Shown: positions 15,894 to 24,562 of the stretch, one piece after another
How the letters are laid out: every line of letters starts with the position of its first letter
Position numbering within the stretch: the first letter of the stretch is position 1
Made by a program: the position numbers and the translations under genes
From: Citrobacter rodentium NBRC 105723 = DSM 16636
GTDB taxonomy: Bacteria > Pseudomonadota > Gammaproteobacteria > Enterobacterales > Enterobacteriaceae
Length of the DNA: 64,000 bases
Assembly: GCF_021278985.1 (NCBI RefSeq)
Contig: NZ_CP082833.1
Location: 5,022,001 to 5,086,000 of the forward strand
Direction of reading: 5' to 3'
Notes under the pieces: generated by a model
Told to the model about the DNA's origin: nothing
The model's database searches: none
What the model saw: only the letters and a program-made list of their open reading frames with translations

Positions 15894-17594
15894 ATGCGAC
15901 TCCTTAACCGTCTCAATCAATACCAGCGGCTGTGGCAACCTTCCGCTGGCGAACCGCAAAGCGTTACCGTGAGCAAACTGGCGGAGCGCTGCTTTTGCAG
16001 CGAGCGCCATATCCGCACGCTGCTGCGCCAGGCGCAGGAGGCGGGATGGCTGGTCTGGCAGGCGCAGTCCGGACGCGGCAAGCGCGGGCTGCTGCGTTTT
16101 CTGGTGACGCCGGAATCGCTGCGCACCCTGATGATGGAACAGGCGCTGGAGAAGGGCCAGCAGCTCAGCGTGCTGGAACTGGCGCAGCTGGCGCCCGGCG
16201 AGCTTCGCGCCATACTCCAGCCGTTTATGGGCGGACAATGGCAAAACGATACGCCGACGCTGCGTATCCCTTACTATCGCCCGCTCGATCCGCTACAGCC
16301 GGGTTTTCTTCCCGGGCGCGCCGAGCAACATCTTGCAGGGCAAATTTATTCCGGCCTGACCCGCTTTGACAGCGAAACCCAGTCTCCCTGCGGCGATCTG
16401 GCGCACCACTGGGACATCTCTGACGATGGCTTACGCTGGGACTTCTATATTCGTTCCACTCTCTACTGGCATAACGGCGACCGGGTGGAAACCGCGCAAC
16501 TTCACCAACGGCTGCTGATGCTGCTTGCGCTCCCGGCGCTGAACCGGTTGTTTATCAGCGTGAAGGCGATTGAGATTACCCATCCTCAGTGCCTGACGTT
16601 TATTCTGCATCATCCGGACTTCTGGCTGGCGCATCGTCTGGCAAGCTACTGTAGCCATCTGGCGCACCCGCAACAGCCGGAGATCGGGACGGGGCCGTTT
16701 CGCCTGACGCTGTTTACCCCTGAACTGGTACGTCTCGAAAGCCACGATCGCTATCACCTCAGCCACCCGCTGCTCAAAGCCATTGAGTACTGGATCACGC
16801 CGCAGCTTTTTATGCAGGATCTGGGCACCAGCTGTCGGCATCCGGTACAAATCACCATTGGCAAACCGGAAGAGCTGGCGACAGTCAGCCCGGTGAGTAG
16901 CGGCATCAGCCTGGGCTTTTGTTACTTAACGCTGCGGAAAAGCGCCAGGCTGAACGTGCAGCAGGCCCGTCGGCTGGTCGATATTATTCACCGCTCCTCG
17001 CTGCTGGAAACGCTGGAGGTGGGCGAAAACCTGATCACCCCCAGCAACGCGCTGCTGCCCGGCTGGTCCATTCCGCACTGGGACGGGCTGGAGAGTGTAG
17101 AACTGCCGAAAAAACTGACGCTGGTTTATCATCTGCCGGTTGAACTGCATACGATGGCGGAACGTCTGCGCCACGCGCTGGCAAGCCTGGACTGCCAGCT
17201 GACCCTGATCTTTCATCATGCCAAAAACTGGGACGGTTGCCATGCGCTGGCCGATGCGGATTTGATGATGGGCGACAGGCTGATTGGCGAAGCACCTGAA
17301 TATACCCTCGAACAGTGGTTACGCTGCGATGTGCTCTGGCCGCACGTTCTCGACGCCCCGGCCTTTTCGCATTTACAGGCAACGCTGGATTCGCTGCAAA
17401 TCCGTCAGGAGGAAGAGCACCGGCACGCCGCGCTACGGCAGGTTTTCGCCAGCCTGATGAATGACGCGACGCTGACGCCGCTGTTTAACTACCGCTATCG
17501 CATCAGCGCGCCGCCCGGCGTGAACGGCGTGCGGCTTAATCCTCGCGGCTGGTTTGCGTTTAGCGAAGCCTGGCTACCGCCGCCGGGTCGATGA
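15894..17594 (+). CDS. ybaE: SgrR-family transcriptional regulator YbaE
   Basis: The 566-residue protein matches YbaE, a paralogue of SgrR. It has an N-terminal winged-helix DNA-binding region (SVTVSKLAERCFCSERHIRTLLRQAQEAGWL). It continues into a long solute-binding-protein-like domain (SBP_bac_5 type) that likely senses a small ligand. The start MRLLNRLNQYQRLW is chosen to match E. coli; an ATG five codons earlier is possible. Ligand and targets are unknown. It is divergent from cof. Confidence 0.9.
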   Translation: MRLLNRLNQYQRLWQPSAGEPQSVTVSKLAERCFCSERHIRTLLRQAQEAGWLVWQAQSGRGKRGLLRFLVTPESLRTLMMEQALEKGQQLSVLELAQLAPGELRAILQPFMGGQWQNDTPTLRIPYYRPLDPLQPGFLPGRAEQHLAGQIYSGLTRFDSETQSPCGDLAHHWDISDDGLRWDFYIRSTLYWHNGDRVETAQLHQRLLMLLALPALNRLFISVKAIEITHPQCLTFILHHPDFWLAHRLASYCSHLAHPQQPEIGTGPFRLTLFTPELVRLESHDRYHLSHPLLKAIEYWITPQLFMQDLGTSCRHPVQITIGKPEELATVSPVSSGISLGFCYLTLRKSARLNVQQARRLVDIIHRSSLLETLEVGENLITPSNALLPGWSIPHWDGLESVELPKKLTLVYHLPVELHTMAERLRHALASLDCQLTLIFHHAKNWDGCHALADADLMMGDRLIGEAPEYTLEQWLRCDVLWPHVLDAPAFSHLQATLDSLQIRQEEEHRHAALRQVFASLMNDATLTPLFNYRYRISAPPGVNGVRLNPRGWFAFSEAWLPPPGR

Positions 17595-17658
17595 AGAAGC
17601 TGGTCGGGGCGCATCTCAGGCGTTAACATAATGGTTTTACAGATTTACGGGATAAACC

Positions 17659-18354
17659 ATGAAACGTGCCGTCGTAGTATTCAGTGGAGGCCAGGACTCC
17701 ACCACCTGTCTGGTGCAGGCACTGCATCAATACGATGAAGTGCATTGCGTGACCTTTGATTATGGTCAGCGCCATCGCGCGGAAATCGACGTCGCGCGTG
17801 AACTGGCTCTGAAACTGGGCGCGCGGGCGCACAAGGTGCTGGACGTCACGCTGCTCAGCGAACTCGCGGTCAGCAGCCTGACGCGTGACAATATTCCGGT
17901 GCCGGACTACGAACCGGATGCAGACGGCATCCCGAATACCTTTGTTCCCGGACGCAATATCCTGTTTCTGACGCTCGCCGCCATTTACGCGTATCAGGTT
18001 AAAGCGCAGGCGGTCATCACCGGCGTCTGCGAGACCGATTTTTCCGGCTATCCGGACTGCCGCGATGAGTTTGTTAAAGCGCTGAACCATGCGGTTACCC
18101 TGGGCATGGCGAAGGAGATTCGTTTCGAAACCCCGTTAATGTGGCTCGACAAAGCAGAAACCTGGGCGCTGGCAGACTACTGGGGCGAACTGGAACGGGT
18201 GCGCGAAGAGACGCTGACCTGCTATAATGGCATCAAAGGCGACGGCTGCGGCCAGTGCGCGGCCTGCAACCTGCGCGCCAATGGCCTGAACCATTATCTT
18301 GCCGACAAACCTGCGGTAATGGCGGCGATGAAGCAGAAAACCGGGCTGCAATAA
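17659..18354 (+). CDS. queC: 7-cyano-7-deazaguanine synthase QueC
   Basis: The 231-residue enzyme makes preQ0 from 7-carboxy-7-deazaguanine, ammonia and ATP in queuosine biosynthesis. The PP-loop motif SGGQDSTTC lies near the N-terminus. Four zinc-binding cysteines are present at 188, 197, 200 and 203 (CYNGIKGDGCGQCAAC), as in E. coli QueC. It is a single gene between ybaE and a REP element. Confidence 0.96.
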   Translation: MKRAVVVFSGGQDSTTCLVQALHQYDEVHCVTFDYGQRHRAEIDVARELALKLGARAHKVLDVTLLSELAVSSLTRDNIPVPDYEPDADGIPNTFVPGRNILFLTLAAIYAYQVKAQAVITGVCETDFSGYPDCRDEFVKALNHAVTLGMAKEIRFETPLMWLDKAETWALADYWGELERVREETLTCYNGIKGDGCGQCAACNLRANGLNHYLADKPAVMAAMKQKTGLQ

Positions 18355-18368
18355 TTACCCTCGTCATT

Positions 18369-18440
18369 GCCGGATGGCGACGCAAAGCGTCTTATCCGGC
18401 CTACAAAACGCCGCAGGCCGGATCGACGCCATCAGGCACT
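18369..18440. repeat. REP pair between queC and fadM
   Basis: Two REP-type units lie here. The first runs 18369-18400 (GCCGGATGGCG ... CTTATCCGGC). The second, partial one runs about 18410-18440. They lie between convergent genes and may stabilise transcripts or stop transcription. Confidence 0.75.
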
Positions 18441-18450
18441 ATTCACTCCC

Positions 18451-18852
18451 TCACGCCTTAACCATCTGCTCCAGCTTGTCGCGCAGTTCGCCTTCCAGCG
18501 GCTGCGCTTTCTGCGTTTTCAGATCGATGCAGACAAAGGTTATCAACGCATCGGCCACCACCTGCCCTTCCGGCTCAAGCGTGATCGCCTGGCTGAGTAT
18601 CCCGCTTTTGCCATTTAACTGTTGTAGCTGGCTGGTTATTGTCAGCACATCGCTCAGCACCGCCGGACGGCGATAGTTGATATTGATGTTCACCACCACG
18701 AAGGCGATATTATGCGCCGTCATCCACTGAAAGCTGTCACTGTTCTCCAGCCCGTCCCAGCGGGCTTCTTCGAGAAATTCCAGATAGCGGGCGTTATTCA
18801 CATGCTGATAAACATCAAGATGATAACCACGGACTTTGATTTGTGTTTGCAT
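18451..18852 (-). CDS. fadM: Long-chain acyl-CoA thioesterase FadM
   Basis: The 133-residue single-hotdog protein matches FadM (YbaW), a thioesterase active on 3,5-tetradecadienoyl-CoA and other long-chain acyl-CoAs, which supports oleate beta-oxidation. The 4HBT motif YHLDVYQHVNNARYLEF contains the expected catalytic Asp13. In E. coli it is induced by fatty acids through FadR; I could not assign a FadR site in the short upstream region. It is monocistronic, downstream of ybaV. Confidence 0.93.
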   Translation of the reverse strand: MQTQIKVRGYHLDVYQHVNNARYLEFLEEARWDGLENSDSFQWMTAHNIAFVVVNININYRRPAVLSDVLTITSQLQQLNGKSGILSQAITLEPEGQVVADALITFVCIDLKTQKAQPLEGELRDKLEQMVKA

Positions 18853-18956
18853 AGCGCAGAAACCTTATTTTTTAGTTATAGGTAAGAGATAAGCAGGGAG
18901 GCCATAACTGGTATGACCTCCCTAAGCATGGCAAATTTCCGCCACTGTGCAAGTGA

Positions 18957-19331
18957 TTAAAGCGTTAACGCCTTCAGATTACGCTCGACCAGCGCGCTGC
19001 CCATCCCCGGCACCTGCTTCAGATCCTCAACCGTCTTAAAGGGGCCATACTCCTCTCGATAGCTGACAATCGCCTGCGCTTTTTTCAGACCGACGCCGTT
19101 CATGGCCTGCGCCAGCTCCTCTGCCGATGCGGTATTAATGCTGACCCGGGTACCCTCTTCGTCGCTCTCTTTCGCCGGTGTTGCGGCTTTGCTTTGCGCT
19201 GCGCTCTGGACCTGCGCTTTACTTTCCACCGTGGCGCCCTTTGCCGCTGGCGCGGCTGCCAGCGCGCTGTGCGTCACCCCGGCGCAGGCAAAAGAAAGGG
19301 TTACCAGCAGTGCTTTGATTGCGTGTTTCAT
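18957..19331 (-). CDS. ybaV: Helix-hairpin-helix protein YbaV (ComEA-like)
   Basis: The 124-residue protein has a signal peptide (MKHAIKALLVTLSFACAGVT, cleavage near SALAA), an Ala/Lys/Ser-rich linker, and a C-terminal pair of helix-hairpin-helix motifs (VSINTASAEELAQAMNGVG and FKTVEDLKQVPGMGSALVE). That is the ComEA-type DNA-binding domain. It is probably a periplasmic DNA-binding protein; its role in enterobacteria is not settled. The ATG at 19331 is chosen because an AAGGAGAA ribosome binding site precedes it and it opens the signal peptide. Confidence 0.9.
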   Translation of the reverse strand: MKHAIKALLVTLSFACAGVTHSALAAAPAAKGATVESKAQVQSAAQSKAATPAKESDEEGTRVSINTASAEELAQAMNGVGLKKAQAIVSYREEYGPFKTVEDLKQVPGMGSALVERNLKALTL

Positions 19332-19415
19332 ACTGTTTTCTCCTTGTTTGTGAACAGTGAAAGCACGATAGCGGGGGAAGAAAAAGCGAACAAACGGCAA
19401 AATGCAGAAATGGAA

Positions 19416-19435
19416 AAGGCCGCGAAAGCGGCCTT
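19416..19435 (-). terminator. ppiD terminator
   Basis: An 8-bp stem AAGGCCGC / GCGGCCTT with a four-base loop continues into TTTTCC on the minus strand, downstream of ppiD. It is a plausible intrinsic terminator. Confidence 0.75.
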
Positions 19436-19481
19436 CAGGTGTTACAGCAGTTGTCTCATTTTTTGCGAGACGACTCGATGA

Positions 19482-21356
19482 TTAAGGCTGTTGCTCCATC
19501 GCGTCACCGATTTTAATTTTCGCCTCTTTGCGCAGGTTGCTCATCAGCGCTTCAAACACAATCTGCGCATTGTTCTGAGTGATCCCCTGAACCATAGCCT
19601 TCTTCTGATCTTCAGGCATGGAACCCGCCTTCACCTCGTCCAGCGCCAGCACAACCACGTTGCCCTGCATATCGTTAGCCATGCCGTAGCCTGGTTTGTC
19701 TTTCGCAGGCAGGCTCAGCGCAAATGCGGCCTGGCTTACCGGATCCTGATTCGTGCGGCTCAGGGTTTTCTGCGCGCCAAAGCTCAGACCAGCCGCCTTC
19801 ATCGCCTCAGCGCCTTTACCCGCTTTCAGCTCAACCAGCAGTTTTTCCGCATCCAGTTTTGCCTGCTGCGCGGCCTTGTCGTATTTAACGCGCTCGGTGA
19901 CCTGATCTTTTACGTCAGCTAAAGGCTTAACGGCCTCTGCTTTGTGCTCGCTGATGCGCAGCACAAACACGCGATCGCCGTCAACGGTGATGATATCGGA
20001 GTTTCTGCCCGGCGTGCCGTTTTCTCCCACCAGCGAGCCGTCAAAGATAGCGTCAGACACCGGTTTGAAATTTAACTCTTCCGGCAGGCTGTCGCGGCTG
20101 AACCAGCCGGTTTCTACCGCTTTCACCCCGGCGGCCTGCTCGGCGCCTGCGAGAGATTCGGTGTCATTGTTCGCCGCATCGCTCACTTTTTGCTGTAAGG
20201 CAAAGAAGGCGTCCAGCGCTTTTTCCTGCTTCACTTTCGCTGCGATATCGTCATGCACTTCGCTCAGCGGTTTAACCTTCGCTGGCTGAACGTCGTCCAG
20301 ACGCGCAATCAGGAAACCGACAGAGGATTTGATCACGCCGGAAAGCTGGCCTTTTTCTTTCAGACCGGCGTTTTTCAGCTCATCCGGCATGGTGGCCTCT
20401 TCCAGCCAGCCCATATCGCCGCCGTTACAGGCGGAGATGATGTCAGCCGATTTTTCTTTCGCCAGCGTCGCGAAATCGCCGCCTTTATTCAGCGCGTCCA
20501 GCACCGCTTTGGCTTCATCTTCCGTTTTGGTCTGGATGATGCTGTAGCGGCTACGCTGCGGCTGGGTGAACTCATCCTGATGCTGATCGTAGTAAGACTG
20601 AACATCTGCGTCCGTGACCGGCTTTTGCATCGCAGCGGCATCCAGCTTGATGTAGCTGACGCGGAACTGCTCCGGAGTCATAAAGTTATTTTTGTGCTGC
20701 TCGTAGTAGCTGGCCACCTCCTGTTCCGTCGCCTGCTGCTTCGCTGCCAGCGCCTGGACGTCGATGGTGGCTTCACGCACAACGCGTTGCTGAGAAACCA
20801 GCGCCGCCAGTTCATCCGTTTCGCCTTTGAGCATAAAGTCGGTGCCCGCTACGCCGTTGATCAGCTGCTGCGTGGTCAACTGGTTACGCAGTGCCTGGGC
20901 ATACTGATCGGCAGTCATCCCCATCTGAATGACAAGCGCGTTATAATGGTTGTTATCAAATTTGCCATCAACCTGGAAAGCGGGCGTGCTGAAAATGGCC
21001 TGTTTAACCTGTTCGTCGCTGATGCCAAGCTTCAGTTCGCGCGCGTACTGGTCAAGTAGCGCTTCGTCGATCAAACGATTCAGCGTCTGCTGGCGCAGCG
21101 TTTTCATGTAGCCTTCGTTGGCGGCCAGTTCTGAGTATTGATCGCCAAGCTGTTGCTGCATGCGATTACGTTCGCCATTGAACGCATTCTCAAACTGTCC
21201 ACGGCTGATTTCCTGGCCATTCACTTTAGCGGCGTAATTATTGCCTCCGCCAATCAGGTAACCACTCACGCCGGTCAGAATGAACGACACGATAATGATT
21301 CCGAAAATAATCTTGAGCACGAGACTGTTAGCAGCCGTGCGTAAGCTGTCCATCAT
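19482..21356 (-). CDS. ppiD: Periplasmic chaperone/foldase PpiD
   Basis: The 624-residue protein is PpiD, anchored in the inner membrane by one helix at about 16-34 (IIFGIIIVSFILTGVSGYLIG) with the rest in the periplasm. A SurA-like chaperone region flanks a parvulin domain in the middle (RYSIIQTKTEDEAKAVLDAL ... DMGWLEEATMPDELKNAG). In E. coli the parvulin domain has little isomerase activity and PpiD works at the Sec translocon with YfgM. It lies downstream of hupB with its own terminator. Confidence 0.95.
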   Translation of the reverse strand: MMDSLRTAANSLVLKIIFGIIIVSFILTGVSGYLIGGGNNYAAKVNGQEISRGQFENAFNGERNRMQQQLGDQYSELAANEGYMKTLRQQTLNRLIDEALLDQYARELKLGISDEQVKQAIFSTPAFQVDGKFDNNHYNALVIQMGMTADQYAQALRNQLTTQQLINGVAGTDFMLKGETDELAALVSQQRVVREATIDVQALAAKQQATEQEVASYYEQHKNNFMTPEQFRVSYIKLDAAAMQKPVTDADVQSYYDQHQDEFTQPQRSRYSIIQTKTEDEAKAVLDALNKGGDFATLAKEKSADIISACNGGDMGWLEEATMPDELKNAGLKEKGQLSGVIKSSVGFLIARLDDVQPAKVKPLSEVHDDIAAKVKQEKALDAFFALQQKVSDAANNDTESLAGAEQAAGVKAVETGWFSRDSLPEELNFKPVSDAIFDGSLVGENGTPGRNSDIITVDGDRVFVLRISEHKAEAVKPLADVKDQVTERVKYDKAAQQAKLDAEKLLVELKAGKGAEAMKAAGLSFGAQKTLSRTNQDPVSQAAFALSLPAKDKPGYGMANDMQGNVVVLALDEVKAGSMPEDQKKAMVQGITQNNAQIVFEALMSNLRKEAKIKIGDAMEQQP

Positions 21357-21480
21357 AGTGTAACCACACTCCGCTGTAGATAACTATACAGCGTTTCCTG
21401 AACGCTGCGCATAAAGGCCTATTGTGACAAGAAACAGGGGCAATTGTCAGCATACAAGGCGCAGAAAATCGGTTTGCCAA

Positions 21481-21508
21481 TAAAAAAGGCACATCAAACG
21501 ATGCGCCC
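21481..21508 (-). terminator. hupB terminator
   Basis: On the minus strand GGCGCATC-GTTT-GATGTGCC (one G-U pair) is followed by TTTTTTA, a good intrinsic terminator just after hupB. Confidence 0.85.
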
Positions 21509-21543
21509 TTGTACTGTGTTCTGCCCCCTGGAGGGGATCACGC

Positions 21544-21816
21544 TTAGTTAACCGCGTCTTTCAGTGCTTTACCTGCACGGAAGCCAGGAACTTTGGCAGC
21601 GGCGATGGTGATCTCTTTACCTGTTTGCGGGTTGCGACCAGTACGGGCAGCACGCTCTTTTACAGAAAAAGTACCAAAACCTACCAGCGCAACGTCATCC
21701 CCTTCTTTCAGAGATTCGGTAACAGAAGCAATAATTGCATCTAACGCACGTCCAGCCGCAGCCTTAGAGATATCAGCCCCTGCAGCAATTTTGTCGATCA
21801 GTTGAGATTTATTCAC
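21544..21816 (-). CDS. hupB: DNA-binding protein HU-beta
   Basis: The 90-residue protein is the beta subunit of HU, the abundant nucleoid protein that bends DNA without sequence specificity. The start is GTG at 21816, preceded by GAGGAAGAG, as in E. coli; the ATG five codons upstream is not used. The DNA-arm signature GFGTFSVKERAARTGRNPQTG is complete. It lies between lon and ppiD and is transcribed on its own. Confidence 0.97.
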   Translation of the reverse strand: MNKSQLIDKIAAGADISKAAAGRALDAIIASVTESLKEGDDVALVGFGTFSVKERAARTGRNPQTGKEITIAAAKVPGFRAGKALKDAVN

Positions 21817-21955
21817 TCTTCTCTTCCTCATTATAATTTATATCGCACCTGAATCCTTCAAAGCGCGACCGCGCAGCAGTTATATCAGGCCTGCCGAGCC
21901 CTTACAACACCCGTTAATGATGGCAGGCCCAATCCGTCATCTAAATTAGCTATAC

Positions 21956-21992
21956 AAAAAAAGGCTGGCAAGTCCGAAATGGCCTGCCAGCC
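21956..21992 (-). terminator. lon terminator
   Basis: On the minus strand GGCTGGCA and TGCCAGCC form an 8-bp stem followed by a run of seven Ts, directly downstream of lon. It is a strong intrinsic terminator. Confidence 0.88.
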
Positions 21993-22024
21993 CTGTTTTT
22001 ATTAGTGCACTTTGCGCGAGGTCA

Positions 22025-24379
22025 CTATTTTGCCGTCACAACCTGCATTCCGGAGGGCTCGTTTTGCAGCGCAAGGGTTAAAACTTCCTCAATACGCTTC
22101 ACCGGATGAATATCAAGATCGGCGATCACGTTGTCCGGAATCTCTTCCAGATCACGTTTATTTTCATACGGAATTAACACCGTTTTGATACCGCCGCGGT
22201 GCGCAGCCAGCAGTTTTTCTTTTAAACCGCCGATCGGCAGCACCTGCCCACGCAGGGTGATTTCGCCGGTCATCGCCACGTCGGCGCGTACCGGGTTACC
22301 GGTCAGGCAGGAAACCAACGCGGTACACATCGCGATCCCGGCGCTCGGGCCGTCTTTCGGCGTCGCGCCTTCCGGCACGTGAACGTGAATGTCGCGTTTT
22401 TCGTAAAAGTCCGGATTAATACCTAATTTTTCCGCACGCGCCCGCACCACGGTCAGCGCCGCCTGGATAGACTCCTGCATCACCTCGCCCAGCGAGCCGG
22501 TATAGGTCAGCTTACCTTTGCCCGGCACGCAGGCGGTTTCGATGGTCAGCAGATCGCCGCCCACTTCCGTCCACGCCAGACCGGTGACCTGGCCCACGCG
22601 GTTTTCATTGTCCGCACGACCATAGTCAAAGCGCTGTACGCCCAGGTAGTCGTGCAGGTTATCGCCATCAATCACGATCTGCCTGAGCGACTTATCGAGC
22701 AGCAGCTGCTTAACGGCCTTACGGCACAGTTTGGAGATTTCACGCTCCAGGCTACGCACGCCCGCTTCACGGGTGTAGTAACGGATAATGCCGATAATGG
22801 CGCTATCCTCGACCGTCAGCTCGCCTTTCTTCAACGCGTTACGCTCAATCTGTTTCGGCAGCAGATGCCGTTTCGCAATATTCAGCTTCTCGTCTTCGGT
22901 GTAGCCCGACAGACGGATCACTTCCATACGATCCAGCAGCGGCGCCGGAATGTTCATCGAGTTGGATGTCGCGACAAACATCACGTCGCTGAGATCGTAG
23001 TCCACTTCCAGATAGTGATCGCTGAACGCCACGTTCTGCTCAGGATCCAGCACCTCAAGCAGCGCGGATGCCGGATCGCCACGCATGTCCGAAGACATTT
23101 TGTCGATCTCATCAAGCAGGAACAGCGGGTTTTTCACGCCCACTTTCGCCATCTTCTGGATCAGTTTACCCGGCATTGAGCCGATGTAAGTCCGGCGGTG
23201 ACCACGAATTTCAGCTTCGTCACGTACGCCGCCCAGCGCCATACGGATGTACTTACGTCCGGTCGCTTTGGCGATGGACTGCCCCAGGGAGGTTTTACCT
23301 ACCCCCGGCGGCCCCACGAGACAAAGGATTGGGCCTTTAATTTTGTTCACACGGCTTTGTACCGCGAGGTACTCAAGGATACGGTCTTTAACGCGTTCCA
23401 GGCCGTAATGGTCGGTGTCAAGGATCTCCTGCGCCTGACGCAGATCTTTTTTGACCTTGCTACGCGCATTCCACGGCACCTGCACCATCCAGTCGATATA
23501 GCCGCGCACCACGGTCGCTTCCGCAGACATCGGCGACATCATTTTCAGCTTCTGCAGTTCCGCTTCGGCTTTCTCTTTCGCCTCTTTCGGCATTTTCGCC
23601 GCGTCGATCTTACGCTTCAGCGCTTCGTTTTCGTCCGGCGCATCGTCCATTTCGCCCAGCTCTTTCTGAATCGCTTTCATTTGCTCATTCAGATAGTACT
23701 CACGCTGGGATTTCTCCATCTGCTTTTTCACGCGGTTGCGAATGCGTTTCTCAACCTGCAGCAGATCGATTTCGGACTCCATCATCGCCATCAGATATTC
23801 CAGACGCTCATTAACGTCGGACATCTCCAGTACGGACTGTTTATCCGCCAGCTTCAGCGGCATGTGGGCAGCGATGGTATCCGCCAGACGCGCCGGATCG
23901 TCGATGCTGTTCAGCGACGTCAGCACTTCCGGTGGGATTTTTTTATTCAGCTTGATATAGCCTTCAAACTGGCTGATCGCCGTGCGCACCAGCACTTCCT
24001 GTTCACGCTCGTCAATCGCGGGTGAATCAAGGTATTCCGCTTTCGCAGAGAAGTGTTCGCCGTTATCAGACAGCGCGGAAATACGCGCGCGCTGTAACCC
24101 CTCAACCAGCACTTTTACCGTGCCGTCAGGCAGTTTCAGCATTTGCAAAATAGAGGCCACGGTCCCGACGGTGAAAAGATCGTTAACACCCGGCTCATCC
24201 GTTGATGCTTCTTTCTGGGCGACCAGCATGATTTTTTTATCATGGTCCATAGCCGCTTCCAGACAACGGATAGATTTTTCCCGCCCTACAAACAAGGGTA
24301 TGACCATGTGCGGATAAACCACCACATCGCGCAACGGCAATACGGGGATTTCAATGCGTTCAGAACGCTCAGGATTCAT
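22025..24379 (-). CDS. lon: ATP-dependent protease Lon
   Basis: The 784-residue protein is Lon, the AAA+ serine protease that degrades misfolded and regulatory proteins such as SulA and RcsA. It has an N-terminal substrate domain, Walker A GPPGVGKTS and a Ser-Lys protease centre in KDGPSAG (Ser679 in E. coli numbering) with the Lys in GGLKEKLLAAHRGG. The start MNPERSERIEIPVLPLRD is preferred over the longer open frame, which runs through the heat-shock promoter. It follows clpX but has its own sigma-32 promoter. Confidence 0.97.
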   Translation of the reverse strand: MNPERSERIEIPVLPLRDVVVYPHMVIPLFVGREKSIRCLEAAMDHDKKIMLVAQKEASTDEPGVNDLFTVGTVASILQMLKLPDGTVKVLVEGLQRARISALSDNGEHFSAKAEYLDSPAIDEREQEVLVRTAISQFEGYIKLNKKIPPEVLTSLNSIDDPARLADTIAAHMPLKLADKQSVLEMSDVNERLEYLMAMMESEIDLLQVEKRIRNRVKKQMEKSQREYYLNEQMKAIQKELGEMDDAPDENEALKRKIDAAKMPKEAKEKAEAELQKLKMMSPMSAEATVVRGYIDWMVQVPWNARSKVKKDLRQAQEILDTDHYGLERVKDRILEYLAVQSRVNKIKGPILCLVGPPGVGKTSLGQSIAKATGRKYIRMALGGVRDEAEIRGHRRTYIGSMPGKLIQKMAKVGVKNPLFLLDEIDKMSSDMRGDPASALLEVLDPEQNVAFSDHYLEVDYDLSDVMFVATSNSMNIPAPLLDRMEVIRLSGYTEDEKLNIAKRHLLPKQIERNALKKGELTVEDSAIIGIIRYYTREAGVRSLEREISKLCRKAVKQLLLDKSLRQIVIDGDNLHDYLGVQRFDYGRADNENRVGQVTGLAWTEVGGDLLTIETACVPGKGKLTYTGSLGEVMQESIQAALTVVRARAEKLGINPDFYEKRDIHVHVPEGATPKDGPSAGIAMCTALVSCLTGNPVRADVAMTGEITLRGQVLPIGGLKEKLLAAHRGGIKTVLIPYENKRDLEEIPDNVIADLDIHPVKRIEEVLTLALQNEPSGMQVVTAK

Positions 24380-24459
24380 AGAGCTCTCTCTTAGTTTAGT
24401 GTCCGCCAGGTAATCAGGTGACACGCTGTGCTTCATCTCACCTTTAACATGTATGTCAG

Positions 24460-24488
24460 TATATGGGGATGTTTCCCAGACATTCAAC
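24460..24488 (-). promoter_or_regulatory. sigma-32 heat-shock promoter of lon
   Basis: The minus strand has GTTGAA (24483-24488) and CCCCATATA (24460-24468) separated by 14 bases, the RpoH pattern of the E. coli lon promoter. Transcription would start about 70-75 bases before the lon ATG. Confidence 0.8.
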
Positions 24489-24507
24489 GGCAGGATTCAG
24501 GAAAAAT

Positions 24508-24535
24508 AAAAGGGGAGATAAAATCCCCCCTTTTT
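24508..24535 (-). terminator. clpX terminator
   Basis: AAAAAGGGGGGA pairs with TCTCCCCTTTT across a short AT loop on the minus strand, and a T-rich run follows. It is an intrinsic terminator between clpX and lon. Confidence 0.78.
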
Positions 24536-24562
24536 GATTAACCAGTTGTATCTTTAGGCTAA

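Noticed and set aside
24380..24562. A small RNA between clpX and lon
   Set aside because: A short transcript has been reported in this gap in E. coli, but apart from the clpX terminator and the lon promoter I saw no independent promoter-terminator unit.
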